DNA of 64,000 bases from Paracoccus lutimaris (GTDB lineage: Bacteria > Pseudomonadota > Alphaproteobacteria > Rhodobacterales > Rhodobacteraceae), in assembly GCF_003337565.1 (NCBI RefSeq), contig NZ_QPJL01000015.1, forward strand, positions 24,900 through 88,899, in the 5' to 3' direction. Under the pieces are notes generated by a model that saw only the letters and a list, made by a program, of their open reading frames with translations, did no database searches and was not told the origin of the DNA. Shown here in pieces: positions 16,230 through 25,960 of the stretch. A program made the position numbers and the translations under genes. Position 1 is the stretch's first letter. The number at the start of each line of letters is the position of its first letter.

Positions 16230-17859
16230 CGCCCCGCTCCAGATTGCGGATGGCGCGGGTCAGCGCCGCCATGTCCTCGCGCAGCTCCGCGATCAACCCG
16301 TCGCGACCGCTGGCCGATTCCTCGACCAGCCGGCCCAGCAGCTCGTCGATTGAGCGCAGGCGCATCCGCGCCTCGGGATCGTCGGGCGAAGGCACCTTGG
16401 CCTCGGCCAGATCGATCAGCCGCGCCTGCCCGTCAGCCAGCCGGTTCAGCGCCTTGTTCAGCGCCATTTCGCGCGCCGCAGTGGCGTTCTGCTCGGCCGA
16501 AGGCTCGGTAATCGGGGCGACAGGTGGCGGGGCTTCGGCCAATGCCACCAGCCGCGATTGCCCCTCGGCCAGACGTTCCAGCGCGACGGTCAGCGCGGGC
16601 AAATGCGTGGGCGCGGGTTGTTCCGCCAAGGCCACCAGCCGCGACTGCCCGTCTGAAAGCTGTCCCAGCGCCGCGACCACCGCCGGGCCTTCGCGCGGAT
16701 CGGCGGCAATCCGGGCCTGCGTCTCGGCCAGCCCGGCAAGGCCTTGTTCAAGCCCGGCCAGCGCCTGCGCCACCGCCTCACGCTCAGTGGCCAGCGTTGC
16801 AGTCAGCTGGTCGCGGTCGCTGCCCATTAAACCAGCCAGCCTTTCCACCCCCTGCGCCAGCGACAGCGCGCGCTGATCGGCAGCGGCGGCCTCCTGATCG
16901 CGCAGCTCATCGCGTTGCAGGTAGAATTCCTGAAGACCGGCCAGCTGCGCCTGCACCCGCTCGACAAAGCCCGCCAGCGCCGCCTCGCCCAGTCCCTGCC
17001 CCTCGGCGCCGCCCAGACCGATGCGGGTAAAGCCCGACATCCATTCCTCAAGCTCGCGATAGAAGCGGTTCTGGCCATGGGTCACGAACAGCTCCAACAG
17101 GCCCACGACCAGCGATCCCGCCAGCCCCAGAAGCGAGCTGGAAAAGGCCGTGGCCATGCCGCCAAGCTGGGATTCCAGCCCGGTCATCAGCTTGTTGAAA
17201 ACCTCGATCCCGGTCTCGCCATCCTTGGGCGACAGGGCGCGAATCGTGTCGACCACCGCCGGCACCGTCGTCGCCAAGCCGTAGAATGTCCCCAGAAGCC
17301 CCAGAAAGATCAGCAGATTCGCCAGATATCGGGTGATGTCGCGGGCCTCGTCGATCCGCGTCGCCACCGATTCCAGGATCGAGCGCGACGATTCGGTCGA
17401 GATCACGCCCCCCGCCGGCCCGTGCTGCCCCAACAGCGCGGCCAAAGGCGCAAGCAGGCGCGGCGCATCGTCGGGCGCTGCGGGATCGGCGGTGCCGACG
17501 CCACGCTCGGCGGCATTGCGGCGGCGCGAGGCGAAGCGTTCGATCCAGCTCACGGATTTCACCAGCTCGGCCACCTGCCAGAAACAGCCCAGCACACCCA
17601 TCACGAAGACCGCGACGATCAGCCCGTTCAGCCAGTAATTCGACGCAAAGATCGACAGGATCCGGCCATAGGCGAACCACGCGCCCGCAATGACCAGCCC
17701 CAGCACGATCAGCATCAGAACGATCTGGCGCACCGGCTGCGAGAATTGCGGCTGTGACGGGACCGGCGTTCCCGGCCCTGCGCCCCGCGTTGCCGCCAAC
17801 CGGGCGGCACGGGTGCGGCGGCCCTCGGGCGCGGCGGGTGCGCCTTCGGGCGGTTCCAT
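16219..17859 (-). CDS. MotA/TolQ/ExbB-like membrane protein
   Basis: About 546 residues. Two N-terminal membrane helices (VLMLIVLGLVIAGAWF and LNGLIVAVFVMGVLGCF) are followed by a cytoplasmic stretch, then the MotA/TolQ core LIFLGLLGTFYGLATTVPAVVDTI and GGMATAFSSSLLGLAGSLVVG, which match the stator helices that pair with MotB/ExbD. The C-terminal third is an Ala/Glu-rich helical tail with several near-repeats of LAEGQSRLVALAE. It is paired with the OmpA-like gene. ATG 17859 was chosen; TTG at 17874, 7 nt after AAGGGGA, is an alternative start. Loosely comparable to ZorA, but no Zorya effector genes adjoin it. Confidence 0.8.
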   Translation of the reverse strand: MEPPEGAPAAPEGRRTRAARLAATRGAGPGTPVPSQPQFSQPVRQIVLMLIVLGLVIAGAWFAYGRILSIFASNYWLNGLIVAVFVMGVLGCFWQVAELVKSVSWIERFASRRRNAAERGVGTADPAAPDDAPRLLAPLAALLGQHGPAGGVISTESSRSILESVATRIDEARDITRYLANLLIFLGLLGTFYGLATTVPAVVDTIRALSPKDGETGIEVFNKLMTGLESQLGGMATAFSSSLLGLAGSLVVGLLELFVTHGQNRFYRELEEWMSGFTRIGLGGAEGQGLGEAALAGFVERVQAQLAGLQEFYLQRDELRDQEAAAADQRALSLAQGVERLAGLMGSDRDQLTATLATEREAVAQALAGLEQGLAGLAETQARIAADPREGPAVVAALGQLSDGQSRLVALAEQPAPTHLPALTVALERLAEGQSRLVALAEAPPPVAPITEPSAEQNATAAREMALNKALNRLADGQARLIDLAEAKVPSPDDPEARMRLRSIDELLGRLVEESASGRDGLIAELREDMAALTRAIRNLERGDGA

Positions 17860-17962
17860 GTCAGATCGGGACAAGTGCAATCCCCTTCCCAGCTTTCGGC
17901 GCCGACTGTAGGGGCAGGATCACCGTCTGCCAAGTCACCGAAACGACAAGCGAGGCGCGTGG

Positions 17963-18517
17963 TTACCGCTTTTCGGGTTGCAGCAGGCGGCGCACCTCGG
18001 CGGCCAGCGCGTCCATCTCCAGATCCTCGACGCCCATCTGCGCCAGATGCCGCATGGTATTGAAAAGATAGTCCGCATTCGGGCCACGCCCGCCATGGGC
18101 GCGGGCGATCATCCGCGCCTGTGCGGACAGTTCCAACCCACCGGCATATTGATCATGATCGCGCCGGATGACATAGCCCACGGCCTCGACCTGCCGCCCG
18201 TCCTGCAATTGCAGCGCCAGCATCTGTTCGGAATAGGCGTAGGTGGTCAGCTCGCGCTCGCGCAGACCGGCCAGCGCCTCGGGCCAGTCCGGCTCGGCCA
18301 CGCGCAGGGCAAGACCGACACAATGCGCGCCGGGATGGGCGTCCAGCCCCAGCACCAGCCCCGGCGTCTCGACGGTACCGCGATAGACGACCGACAGCAG
18401 GCAAAAGCTGCGCGCATAATCCTCAAGCCGGGCGGCGGCCATTTCAGCCACCGGAAAGCCCGGATCCCACATCAGCGAACCATAGGCAAAGACCCAATGC
18501 TCTGGCCGCTCAACCAT
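17963..18517 (-). CDS. chaC: Glutathione-specific gamma-glutamylcyclotransferase (ChaC-like)
   Basis: Predicted to cleave the gamma-glutamyl bond of glutathione, giving 5-oxoproline and Cys-Gly. The motif WVFAYGSLMWDPGF near the N-terminus is the ChaC substrate-binding loop, and LAGLRERELTTYAY carries the family's conserved glutamate. Length (184 residues) is typical for ChaC. ATG 18517 is preferred over a TTG two codons upstream. It is transcribed in the same direction as the MotA-like gene, 104 bp away. Confidence 0.9.
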   Translation of the reverse strand: MVERPEHWVFAYGSLMWDPGFPVAEMAAARLEDYARSFCLLSVVYRGTVETPGLVLGLDAHPGAHCVGLALRVAEPDWPEALAGLRERELTTYAYSEQMLALQLQDGRQVEAVGYVIRRDHDQYAGGLELSAQARMIARAHGGRGPNADYLFNTMRHLAQMGVEDLEMDALAAEVRRLLQPEKR

Positions 18518-18623
18518 TCCCAAACCCGTGCCTCAAACCCGCGCCTCTGACCACTTGCGACTGGCCGTGTCTTAGGACAGCATGGCCGGCGTTCCAAGCC
18601 GCCAAACTCCATGAGGGGAAATC

Positions 18624-19634
18624 TTGCGCCGAGTTTCAATCTTCGCGATTTTTCTGGTCGTCGTGCTGGCGGGGCTGTGGCTGGGTGGTGAAACCCTGCT
18701 TGCGCGCAAGCTGAGCCAGCTGGCCGAACAGGACCCCAAGCTTGAGATCGGCGCGGTCACCGAACTGCGCGACATGCGCCAGATCGGCGTGCATCTGGCC
18801 GACCTGCAGGTCACGACGCCCAAAGGCGCGCTGACCCTGCCCACGGCGGATCTGTGGCTTTCGCCCGTGCATCTGACCACGGCGCGGCTGACCCTTCCCG
18901 ATCAGGCCACGCTTGACATGGGCGCGGGCCCCTTGACGCTTGAGCTGAGCGATCCCGGCGCAAGCCTGCGGCTGCGGCCCTTGGGCGGGATGACACTGGG
19001 CAGCGCCGATGTGACCGCCGGGCCGATGAAGGTCGACGGCGCGTCTCTGGCAGATGGGCTGCATGTCAGCGCCGAACTGGGCCGGCTTGGCCATGATTCC
19101 CCGCTGGGCGCCATGGCCGCCTATGACCTGAAGATCGGCATCGAAGGCTTTGATCCGAAACGAATCGCCCCCGAGATCACCCTGCCCGGCGCGCTTCAGT
19201 TCGAGGGCAGCGGCCGCGTCTGGCTGGACAGTGCCCCCGGCCCCCGAACGCTGGCGCCCGAGACCCGCCCGGCGCTGGTCGGGCTGCGCATCGATCAGGC
19301 CGAGCTGACATTGGGCGATCTCGGCGTCAGCATCAATGGCCGCCTTGAGGCCGATGCCGAGGGCCGTGCCAAGGGCGAATTGACGCTGGCGACCGAGGAT
19401 ATCGGGCCATTCCTGCAAGCGGCGGCCAGCGCCGGGCTGATCCCCGAACAGGCGGTGGTTCTGGCCGGTGCGGTCTGGCAAAAGCTTGCCACCCGCGACG
19501 ATGTGACGGAAGGCGGCGACGCCACCCCGACCAAGGCCAAGGGACCCCGGCTGCGCCTGCCTGTGACATTCGCCGATGGCAAGATGCATCTTGGCCCGTT
19601 GCCGCTGGGGCCTGCGCCGCTGTTTCCGCGTTAG
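18624..19634 (+). CDS. DUF2125 domain protein (predicted periplasmic)
   Basis: A 336-residue protein with an N-terminal signal anchor (RRVSIFAIFLVVVLAGLWL) followed by beta-rich sequence with repeated patterns such as LTLPTADLWLSP and LTLELSDPGASLRL, matching DUF2125 proteins of alphaproteobacteria. Its fold suggests an exported protein related to AsmA-like beta repeats, but the function is unknown. The start appears to be TTG at 18624, after GAGGGG with 5 nt spacing; no ATG gives the signal segment. The 3' end overlaps convergent tyrC by 4 bp. Confidence 0.72.
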   Translation: MRRVSIFAIFLVVVLAGLWLGGETLLARKLSQLAEQDPKLEIGAVTELRDMRQIGVHLADLQVTTPKGALTLPTADLWLSPVHLTTARLTLPDQATLDMGAGPLTLELSDPGASLRLRPLGGMTLGSADVTAGPMKVDGASLADGLHVSAELGRLGHDSPLGAMAAYDLKIGIEGFDPKRIAPEITLPGALQFEGSGRVWLDSAPGPRTLAPETRPALVGLRIDQAELTLGDLGVSINGRLEADAEGRAKGELTLATEDIGPFLQAAASAGLIPEQAVVLAGAVWQKLATRDDVTEGGDATPTKAKGPRLRLPVTFADGKMHLGPLPLGPAPLFPR

Positions 19635-20575
19635 GGCTTTTTCGCGACGTCCGCACCGGCGGCAGGCAGGCTGCGGCCGAAATCCGGCGCCGCCGTGTCC
19701 TGCCCGGCCTCGATGATGCCGCGCCGGATCGCGCGGGTGCGGGTGAAGTAATCATGCAGATGCGGGCCGTCGCCCATGCGGATGGCGCGCTGCAGGACGA
19801 AGAGTTCCTCGGTAAAGCGGCCAAGGATATCCAGCACCGCCTCCTTGTTCTGCAGGAACACGTCGCGCCACATCGTCGGGTCCGAGGCCGCGATGCGGGT
19901 AAAATCCCGAAACCCGGCGGCGGAATATTTGATGACCTCGCTTTCGGTCACGCGCTTGAGGTGATCGGCCACCCCCACCATCGTATAGGCGATCAGGTGC
20001 GGCGTATGGCTGGTCACCGCCAGCACCAGATCGTGGTGCGGCGCGTCCATCTCCTCGACATTGGCGCCCATGGCGCGGATCAGCGCCGCCAGCCGCGCCA
20101 CGGCCTCGGGGTCGGTGCCCTCGGGCGGAGTCAGAAGCCACCAGCGATTGCGAAACAGCGCCGCAAAGCCCGCGCGCGGGCCGGAATGCTCGGTCCCGGC
20201 CAGCGGGTGGCCGGGGACGAAATGCACGCCCTCGGGCAGATGCGGGCCGACCGCCTCGATCACCGCCTGCTTGACCGAGCCGACATCGGTCACGGTCGCG
20301 CCGGGCGCCAGATGCGGCGCGATCTCGGCCGCGACCTCGCCCATGGCACCGACCGGCACCGCAAGGACGACCAGATCGGCGCCTTTGACGGCATCGGCGG
20401 CGCTGTCGGTAACGCGATCGACCAGCCCGATCTCGCGCGCGGTGTCGCGGGTGGCGCCGCTGCGAGCATAGCCCACGACCTCGCGCGCCAGCCCCGCCTC
20501 GCGCATGGCCAAGGACATCGAGCCCGCGATCAGCCCCAGACCGATCAGTGCCACGCGATCATAAAGCGCCGCCAT
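19631..20575 (-). CDS. tyrC: Prephenate/arogenate dehydrogenase
   Basis: NAD(P)-dependent dehydrogenase of tyrosine biosynthesis. The Rossmann motif ALIGLGLIAGSMSLA lies at the N-terminus, TDVGSVKQAVIEAV and FVPGHPLAGTEHSG form the substrate site, and TSHTPHLIAYTMVG with GFRDFTRIAASDPTMW completes the TyrA signature. The 314-residue protein has no chorismate mutase domain. The ATG at 20575 overlaps the hisC stop (TGATG), supporting a coupled hisC-tyrC pair; HisC-family aminotransferases often also serve aromatic amino acid synthesis. Confidence 0.93.
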   Translation of the reverse strand: MAALYDRVALIGLGLIAGSMSLAMREAGLAREVVGYARSGATRDTAREIGLVDRVTDSAADAVKGADLVVLAVPVGAMGEVAAEIAPHLAPGATVTDVGSVKQAVIEAVGPHLPEGVHFVPGHPLAGTEHSGPRAGFAALFRNRWWLLTPPEGTDPEAVARLAALIRAMGANVEEMDAPHHDLVLAVTSHTPHLIAYTMVGVADHLKRVTESEVIKYSAAGFRDFTRIAASDPTMWRDVFLQNKEAVLDILGRFTEELFVLQRAIRMGDGPHLHDYFTRTRAIRRGIIEAGQDTAAPDFGRSLPAAGADVAKKP

Positions 20576-21678
20576 CAGCCGCGCTCCGCCCGTTCGGCCA
20601 TGAACTGGCCGATAACATGAGCGACCCGCCGGCACGAGGCCTCATCGCCCACGGTGATGCGCAAGCAATGCGGCAAGCCGTAGCCGGCAACGCGGCGCAC
20701 GATCAGCCCCTGCGCCTTCAGCGCCTCGTCGCAGGCTTCAGCAGTGGCGGTATCGGCAAAGCGCGCCAGGATGAAATTGGCGCAGGACGTGTCCGAGGGC
20801 ACGCCCTTTTCCGCCAGCGCCTCGGCCAGCCAGTTGCGCATGCGGGCATTCTCGGACTGGCAGCGGGCGATATGGTCGCGGTCGCGCATGGCGGCCTCGG
20901 CCCCCTCCAGCGCGGCATTCGACAGATTGAAAGGGCCGCGAATGCGGTTCAGCACATCGATGATCTCGCGCGGGCCGTAGCCCCAGCCGATGCGCAACCC
21001 GCCCAGCCCATAGATCTTGGAAAAGGTCCGGGTCATGACGACATTCGGCAGCCGAGTGGCCAGCTCGGCGCCGCCATCGTAATCGCCGACATATTCGGCA
21101 TAGGCGGCATCGATCACCAGAATCGCCTGCGGCACGGCGCGGGCCAGCCGCTCAAGCTCGGGCAGGCCGATCATGGTGCCGGTCGGATTGTTCGGATTGG
21201 CGACAAAGATCAGCCGCGTACGCTCGGTCGCGCCGGCGATCAGCGCGTCGATATCGGTCACGCGGTCACGCTCGCGCACCTGAACCGGGGTCGCGCCGGC
21301 GGCATGGGCGCTGATGCGATACATCAGGAAACCATGCTCGGTGAACAGCACCTCCGTTCCCGGCCCGGCATAGGCCTGACACAGGAAATGGATGATCTCG
21401 TCCGAGCCGACGCCGCAGATGATGCGCTCGGGGTCCAGGCCATGCACCTCGCCAATCGCGGCGCGCAGGCCGGCATGGTCGGTATTGGGATAGCGATGCA
21501 GCGAATGCGCGGCGCGGATCACCGCCTCGCGCGCCTTGTCCGAAGGCCCGAAAGGGTTCTCGTTCGAGGACAGCTTGACGACATTCTCGATCCCCGCGAC
21601 CTTGGCGGCGCCGCCCTCATACAGGGCGATCTCCATGATGCCGGGTTGCGGGACGATGGTCGTAAGGGTTTGCGACAT
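20575..21678 (-). CDS. hisC: Histidinol-phosphate aminotransferase
   Basis: PLP-dependent class I/II aminotransferase of 367 residues. The substrate-binding [12 protein letters not shown] is near the N-terminus, [14 protein letters not shown] and [13 protein letters not shown] line the PLP pocket, and the Schiff-base lysine is in [17 protein letters not shown]. The start at 21678 has AGAGG 7 nt upstream; the longer frame from 21759 lacks homology. Its position directly before tyrC suggests that it may also act on phenylpyruvate-type substrates (inference). Confidence 0.93.
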   Translation of the reverse strand: MSQTLTTIVPQPGIMEIALYEGGAAKVAGIENVVKLSSNENPFGPSDKAREAVIRAAHSLHRYPNTDHAGLRAAIGEVHGLDPERIICGVGSDEIIHFLCQAYAGPGTEVLFTEHGFLMYRISAHAAGATPVQVRERDRVTDIDALIAGATERTRLIFVANPNNPTGTMIGLPELERLARAVPQAILVIDAAYAEYVGDYDGGAELATRLPNVVMTRTFSKIYGLGGLRIGWGYGPREIIDVLNRIRGPFNLSNAALEGAEAAMRDRDHIARCQSENARMRNWLAEALAEKGVPSDTSCANFILARFADTATAEACDEALKAQGLIVRRVAGYGLPHCLRITVGDEASCRRVAHVIGQFMAERAERG

Positions 21679-21778
21679 GACGGACCTCTTGCAAGCCTCG
21701 CCCTCATATCCGCCACTGCAGGGCTTGGAAAGGCTTGTCAGACAGACGCGCCCGAACATGGGCGCCCAAACGCCTGAT

Positions 21779-21800
21779 CTTCTTTCATGTTCAAATATCC
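21779..21800. repeat. Dispersed intergenic repeat, copy 2
   Basis: CTTCTTTCATGTTCAAATAT (then CC) sits between the end of ccmG and hisC. It is the reverse complement of the element at 2973 with small changes, and very like the copy at 56163. It may mark a boundary between two minus-strand units. Confidence 0.55.
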
Positions 21801-21846
21801 ACCGCGACCCGGCGCGGCCGGGCGCAACACCTGTATCACTCGGCCG

Positions 21847-22398
21847 TCACTCGGCAGCAGCGCGAGCCTTTTCCAGCTCGGGCAGGAAACGGGTGGTGTA
21901 ATCCTCGCGCACCAGCGGCCCGGCATGGCGGTAAAGGATGCGCCCCTGACCGTCGATGATGAAGGTCTCGGGCGGCGCGGTCACGCCCCAGTCGATGGCA
22001 ATGCGCCCGCGCGGATCGGTGGCCAGCGCGTGAAACGGGTCGCCATGCTCGGACAGGAACCCCAGCGCGGCGCCCTCGGGGTCCTTCAGATCGACGCCGT
22101 AGACCGGCATGGTCTTGGCAAGCTCGGTCAGGGTCGGATGCTCGGCCCGGCAGGGCGGGCACCAGCTGGCCCAGAAATTCACCAGCTTGACGCCGGGCTG
22201 GCGCAGCATCTCGTCAGTGAGCTGGGTCTTGCCGGGCAGCGTGGTCACCCCCACCGCCGGCGCCTCGCGCGCGATCAGCGCCGAGGGGACAGAGTTCGGA
22301 TCGTCGCGCATCAGCGCCCAACCGGCCAGACCGGCGAAACCGGCGAATACCGCCACCGGCAACAACATCATCGGCGAAAGCTTAGCCACGGTTCTCAT
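21847..22398 (-). CDS. ccmG: Thiol:disulfide interchange protein CcmG/DsbE
   Basis: Membrane-anchored periplasmic thioredoxin that reduces apocytochrome c before heme attachment. One N-terminal anchor (SPMMLLPVAVFAGFAGLAGW) is followed by a thioredoxin domain with the redox site WASWCPPC (C80, C83), the CcmG-specific acidic insertion GVDLKDPEGAALGFL, and the cis-proline segment APPETFIIDG. Start ATG 22398 gives the normal 183-residue length. It overlaps ccmD by 17 bp and is the last gene of the sec-ccm unit. Confidence 0.95.
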   Translation of the reverse strand: MRTVAKLSPMMLLPVAVFAGFAGLAGWALMRDDPNSVPSALIAREAPAVGVTTLPGKTQLTDEMLRQPGVKLVNFWASWCPPCRAEHPTLTELAKTMPVYGVDLKDPEGAALGFLSEHGDPFHALATDPRGRIAIDWGVTAPPETFIIDGQGRILYRHAGPLVREDYTTRFLPELEKARAAAE

Positions 22399-22525
22399 GC
22401 TCCTCAAGCTCGCGCCGCGCGCGGGCATTGGCGCGGATGGTCTGCAGGATGACCCCGGCCAGCAGCAGGACACTGGCGCCATAGGCGGCGGCCACGGTCC
22501 CGGCATATTTCCCCAGCTCGATCAT
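22382..22525 (-). CDS. ccmD: Heme exporter protein CcmD
   Basis: A 47-residue single-pass membrane protein: MIELGKYAGTVAAAYGASVL, then a hydrophobic stretch, then a basic-acidic tail RARRELEEHEN. CcmD helps release holo-CcmE from the CcmABC complex. The ATG overlaps the ccmC stop by 4 bp (ATGA) and the 3' end overlaps ccmG by 17 bp. Size, membrane topology and position are all typical. Confidence 0.9.
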   Translation of the reverse strand: MIELGKYAGTVAAAYGASVLLLAGVILQTIRANARARRELEEHENRG

Positions 22526-23247
22526 TTGCGCATCTCCCTTGCCAGCAGCGCGGCCAGACGGCGGCGGCGGATCTCGGTCCGGGTGCGGATCAGCAAAAGC
22601 GCCACGAACAGCAGGAAAAATCCCGCCATCGTCAGGTAAAGCGGATAGCGATAGACCGCCGCCATCCGCTCGCCCGGTGCGAGCGACAGCGAGGCGCCCT
22701 GATGCAGGCCCTGGTTCCAGAAATTCACCGCATAGCGCGACAGCAGCGCAAAGACCGACCCGACAAGGCACAGCACGCTGGTCAGGTCGGCGGCGCTGTC
22801 GGGGTTCTCGACCGCCTCCCACAGCGCCATATAGCCCAGATAGAACAGGAACAGGATCAGAAAGCTGGTCAGGCGCGGATCCCATTCCCACCATGTCCCC
22901 CACATCGGCTGGCCCCAGATCGCGCCGGTGATCAGCGCGATCAGCGTCATCACCGCACCGACCGGGGCAGCGGCCTTGGCGGCCAAGGCACTGACATGAT
23001 GGCGCCGGATCAGCCAGATCAGCGAGGTGACCAGCATCATCAGCCAGATATTGATCGCCATCAGCGCGGCGGGCACATGCAGGAAGATGATCTTGACCGT
23101 CGCGCCCTGCTTGTAATCCAAGGGCGTCAGAAAGCCCCAGACCAGCCCGGCGACAGTGCAGATCGCAGCCCCCGCCACCGCCCATGGCAGGACGGCGCCC
23201 GAGGTGCGCATGAATTTGACGGGGTTCGCGTATTCCCAGATCGACAT
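22522..23247 (-). CDS. ccmC: Heme exporter protein CcmC
   Basis: Six-helix inner-membrane protein that presents heme to CcmE. It contains the tryptophan-rich periplasmic motif WGQPMWGTWWEWDPRLTS and flanking histidines (FLHVPAALMA and NFWNQGLHQGASLSL). Start MSIWEYANPVKFM at 23247 has AGGGAAG 6 nt upstream and gives 241 residues; the longer frame to 23352 has no family counterpart. A 67-bp gap separates it from ccmB. Confidence 0.96.
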   Translation of the reverse strand: MSIWEYANPVKFMRTSGAVLPWAVAGAAICTVAGLVWGFLTPLDYKQGATVKIIFLHVPAALMAINIWLMMLVTSLIWLIRRHHVSALAAKAAAPVGAVMTLIALITGAIWGQPMWGTWWEWDPRLTSFLILFLFYLGYMALWEAVENPDSAADLTSVLCLVGSVFALLSRYAVNFWNQGLHQGASLSLAPGERMAAVYRYPLYLTMAGFFLLFVALLLIRTRTEIRRRRLAALLAREMRK

Positions 23248-23314
23248 GGATGCTTCCCTATCCCTTGGCCCCGCGCCGCTCAAGTGCGCGATGGTCGCAG
23301 GTCCCGGTTTCCTT

Positions 23315-23971
23315 TCACCGCAGGTTGACACGCAGCGCGGCAGCCGAGGCAAAGGGCACCAGCGCCAGCACCCCCAGCGTGATCGCGGCCAGAAACACCA
23401 GCGAGGTCACCGGGTCCGCCCCCGATGCCCCGCGCCGCACTGCCTCGGCCCCGAAGATCAGCGTCGGCACGTAAAGCGGCAACACCAAGAGCGACATCAA
23501 AAGACCACCGCGCCGCAGCCCCACCGTCACCGCCGCGCCGAATGCGCCCAGCATCGACAAGGCGGGCGTCCCCAGCGCCAGCGAGGCCAGAAGCCACGGA
23601 TAGGCCGGCGACGGCAGATGCAAGAGCACCCCCAGAACCGGCGCAAAGATCACCAGAGGCAGGCCGGTGGTCAACCAATGCGCCAGCGCCTTGATCGCGA
23701 CCGCCCCTTCCAGCGGCAGGGGCGCGGTGGCCAGCAGGTCCAGCGAGCCATCCTCGAAATCCAGCGCAAAAATGCGATCCAGCGACAAAAGGCAGGCCAG
23801 CAGTGCCCCCACCCACAGGATGCCCGGCGCGATGCGCGAAAGCTGGCCGCCCTCGGGGCCGACGCCAAAGGGGACCAGCGTGCAGACGATCAGGAAAAAC
23901 GCCAGCGCCAGACCAAAGCCGCCACCGGCGCGGGTGGCAAGACGCAGATCGCGCATCAGCAGGGCCTTCAT
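23315..23971 (-). CDS. ccmB: Heme exporter protein CcmB
   Basis: Integral membrane subunit (218 residues, six hydrophobic segments) of the CcmAB ABC module whose ATP hydrolysis releases holo-CcmE. The N-terminal [18 protein letters not shown] and the central [20 protein letters not shown] are family hallmarks. It overlaps ccmA by 4 bp. Confidence 0.95.
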   Translation of the reverse strand: MKALLMRDLRLATRAGGGFGLALAFFLIVCTLVPFGVGPEGGQLSRIAPGILWVGALLACLLSLDRIFALDFEDGSLDLLATAPLPLEGAVAIKALAHWLTTGLPLVIFAPVLGVLLHLPSPAYPWLLASLALGTPALSMLGAFGAAVTVGLRRGGLLMSLLVLPLYVPTLIFGAEAVRRGASGADPVTSLVFLAAITLGVLALVPFASAAALRVNLR

Positions 23972-24609
23972 GCGAAAGCCTCGTTGAAACCGGCGGGGCG
24001 CATGCCGCTGTCGCGCCGCGCGGGCCCGGCGCGATAGGGCGTCAGGTCAAGGATTTCGGCCTCGGGCAGGCCAAGGTCGATATGGGTGGCGATCAGCGCC
24101 GCACCGCCCTGCCCCAGATGATCGCGCAACACACTCGCGAACAGCGCGACCGAGGCGGTGTCCAGCGAGACGGTCGGCTCATCCAAGAGCCAGACCGGGC
24201 GGCCGGTGACCATCAGCCGCGCCAGACCCAGCCGGCGCTTTTGCCCGGCCGAGAGCGCATGGGCGGGGCGCAGGGCCAGCTCGCGCAGGTTCATCCGCTC
24301 AAGCGCCGCATCAATCCCCGGACCGCCAAAGACATCCGACCAGAAGCGCAGATTCTCGGTCACCGACAGCGCCGATTTCAGCCCGTCGGCATGGCCGGCA
24401 TAGGCCAGACTTTCCGCCGGGGCCTCGACCTCGCCGGAGACGGCGGGTTGCAGCCCGGCGAGCGTGCGCAGGACCGTGGTCTTGCCGATGCCGTTCGGGC
24501 CGCGCAGCACCAGCGCCTGCCCGGCGCTCAGCGAAAAGGACAGCCCCTCGACGGCGCGCAGACCGCCGCGCGCGACGGCCAGATCGCGCACCGCGAGCCG
24601 GGTGGTCAT
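23968..24609 (-). CDS. ccmA: Cytochrome c biogenesis ATP-binding protein CcmA
   Basis: ABC ATPase of 213 residues: Walker [17 protein letters not shown], signature [14 protein letters not shown], Walker [13 protein letters not shown], and switch histidine in ATHIDLGL. It partners CcmB and CcmC in heme handling. It overlaps the Mth938-domain gene upstream and ccmB downstream, 4 bp each. Confidence 0.96.
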   Translation of the reverse strand: MTTRLAVRDLAVARGGLRAVEGLSFSLSAGQALVLRGPNGIGKTTVLRTLAGLQPAVSGEVEAPAESLAYAGHADGLKSALSVTENLRFWSDVFGGPGIDAALERMNLRELALRPAHALSAGQKRRLGLARLMVTGRPVWLLDEPTVSLDTASVALFASVLRDHLGQGGAALIATHIDLGLPEAEILDLTPYRAGPARRDSGMRPAGFNEAFA

Positions 24610-24962
24610 AGCGGGATCAAAGCGCAGGCCACGCGCCGCCCCTCGGAGAGGGTGACGTTATAGCTGCGCGCAGCCGAAGGCGTGCTCATCGGCTCGACCA
24701 TGATGCCGGCCTGTTCCAGTTCGGCGATCAGCGCGCGCGGCGGCGGGGCGATTTCCGCCCCCATGCCCAGGAACAGCACATCAATCATGCCCGCCAGAGC
24801 CAGCAGTGCAGCGCCGTCGGCCAAGCCGCCCCAGTCCCGCGCCCCGCTTTGGGTCACGATCAGCGGACCGTTATGGACGATGCCCGCAACGCGAAAGAAG
24901 CCGGGGCCGTAGCCGTCCACCGGCACGGCCCCGGAAAATTCGCTGGGCACCATCTGGGGCAT
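24606..24962 (-). CDS. Mth938-domain protein (DUF498, NDUFAF3-like)
   Basis: A 118-residue single-domain protein with [20 protein letters not shown] and [19 protein letters not shown], the Mth938/DUF498 fold. The mitochondrial relative NDUFAF3 is a complex I assembly factor; the bacterial function is not established. The ATG at 24962 shares one base with the secF stop (TGATG), and the 3' end overlaps ccmA. I recall that this gene is often linked to secDF in alphaproteobacteria, which suggests a role in membrane protein insertion or assembly (inference). Confidence 0.88.
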   Translation of the reverse strand: MPQMVPSEFSGAVPVDGYGPGFFRVAGIVHNGPLIVTQSGARDWGGLADGAALLALAGMIDVLFLGMGAEIAPPPRALIAELEQAGIMVEPMSTPSAARSYNVTLSEGRRVACALIPL

Positions 24963-25948
24963 CAGGGACCTTCCCGGAAGGCGGCGGGGATCTCGTCGAT
25001 CTTGTCCTTGGGATCGGGCTTGGACCAGTCGCGTTTCACGCCCAGCCACAGCACGATGTTCTTGGCCACATAGACCGTGGAATAAGCGCCCACGAAGACG
25101 CCCCACAGCATGGCAAAGACAAAGCCCCGGATCACGTCGCCGCCAAAGATCATCATCGCGCCCAGAGCCAACGCCGTGGTCACCGCCGTCATTACCGTGC
25201 GCGACAGGGTTTCATTGACGGTGCGGTTCATAACATCGATCAGCGGCTCGGTCTTGGACTTGATCAGGTTCTCGCGCAGCCGGTCAAAGACCACGACCGT
25301 GTCGTTCACCGAATAGCCCAGCGTCGTCAGCAAGGCCGCGATGGTGCTGAGATCGAATTTCAGTTGCAGGACCGCGAAGATGCCGATGGTCAGCAGCACG
25401 TCATGCGCGATCGAGACCACCGCCCCCAGCGCGAACTGCCATTCGAAGCGCAGCCAGATATAGAACATGATGGCGATGGTCGCGGCGCCGACCGCATAGA
25501 CCGCGGTCATGATCAGCTCGCCCGAGACCTTGGGGCCGACCGATTCCACCGCCGTGAAGGCGACCTGCGGATCGACGACCTTCAGCGCCGCCTCGATGCC
25601 GTTCAGTTCCTCGGGGGTGACCGAGCCGGTCTCGTCCTGGGTGCCGATGCGGATCATCGCCACATGCTTGTCGGTGCCGAAGCTGGGGTCGAAGACCTCG
25701 GTGATCGAGACATCGGCCAGCCCCAGATCATCCAGCGCCTGCCGATAGTCGCCAACCTGGAAATCCGTGGTGCTTTCGGTGCGGATGGTGGTTCCGCCCT
25801 TGAAGTCGATGCCGAAGTTCAGCCCCATCACCAGCACGGCGACCAGCGACAGCACCATGGCCGCGGCCGAGATGCCAAAGGTCAGCCACTGGTAGCGGAA
25901 GAAGTTGAACTGGGTGTTGTCAGGAACAAGTTTCAGACGGAATGCCAT
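24962..25948 (-). CDS. secF: Protein translocase subunit SecF
   Basis: Six-helix subunit of the SecDF complex, which uses the proton gradient to complete protein export. It has the N-terminal NFGIDFKGGTTIRTEST motif, a periplasmic P4 region, and the C-terminal helices with GYSVNDTVVVFDRLREN and SRTVMTAVTTALALGAMMIFGG. The 328-residue length is typical. It is 12 bp downstream of secD. Confidence 0.97.
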   Translation of the reverse strand: MAFRLKLVPDNTQFNFFRYQWLTFGISAAAMVLSLVAVLVMGLNFGIDFKGGTTIRTESTTDFQVGDYRQALDDLGLADVSITEVFDPSFGTDKHVAMIRIGTQDETGSVTPEELNGIEAALKVVDPQVAFTAVESVGPKVSGELIMTAVYAVGAATIAIMFYIWLRFEWQFALGAVVSIAHDVLLTIGIFAVLQLKFDLSTIAALLTTLGYSVNDTVVVFDRLRENLIKSKTEPLIDVMNRTVNETLSRTVMTAVTTALALGAMMIFGGDVIRGFVFAMLWGVFVGAYSTVYVAKNIVLWLGVKRDWSKPDPKDKIDEIPAAFREGP

Positions 25949-25960
25949 TTTCCTGCCCCC

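Noticed and set aside
14817..17859. Zorya defence system
   Set aside because: Only the MotA/MotB-like pair is present; no ZorC, ZorD or ZorE gene is adjacent, and chaC and a glycosyltransferase flank it.
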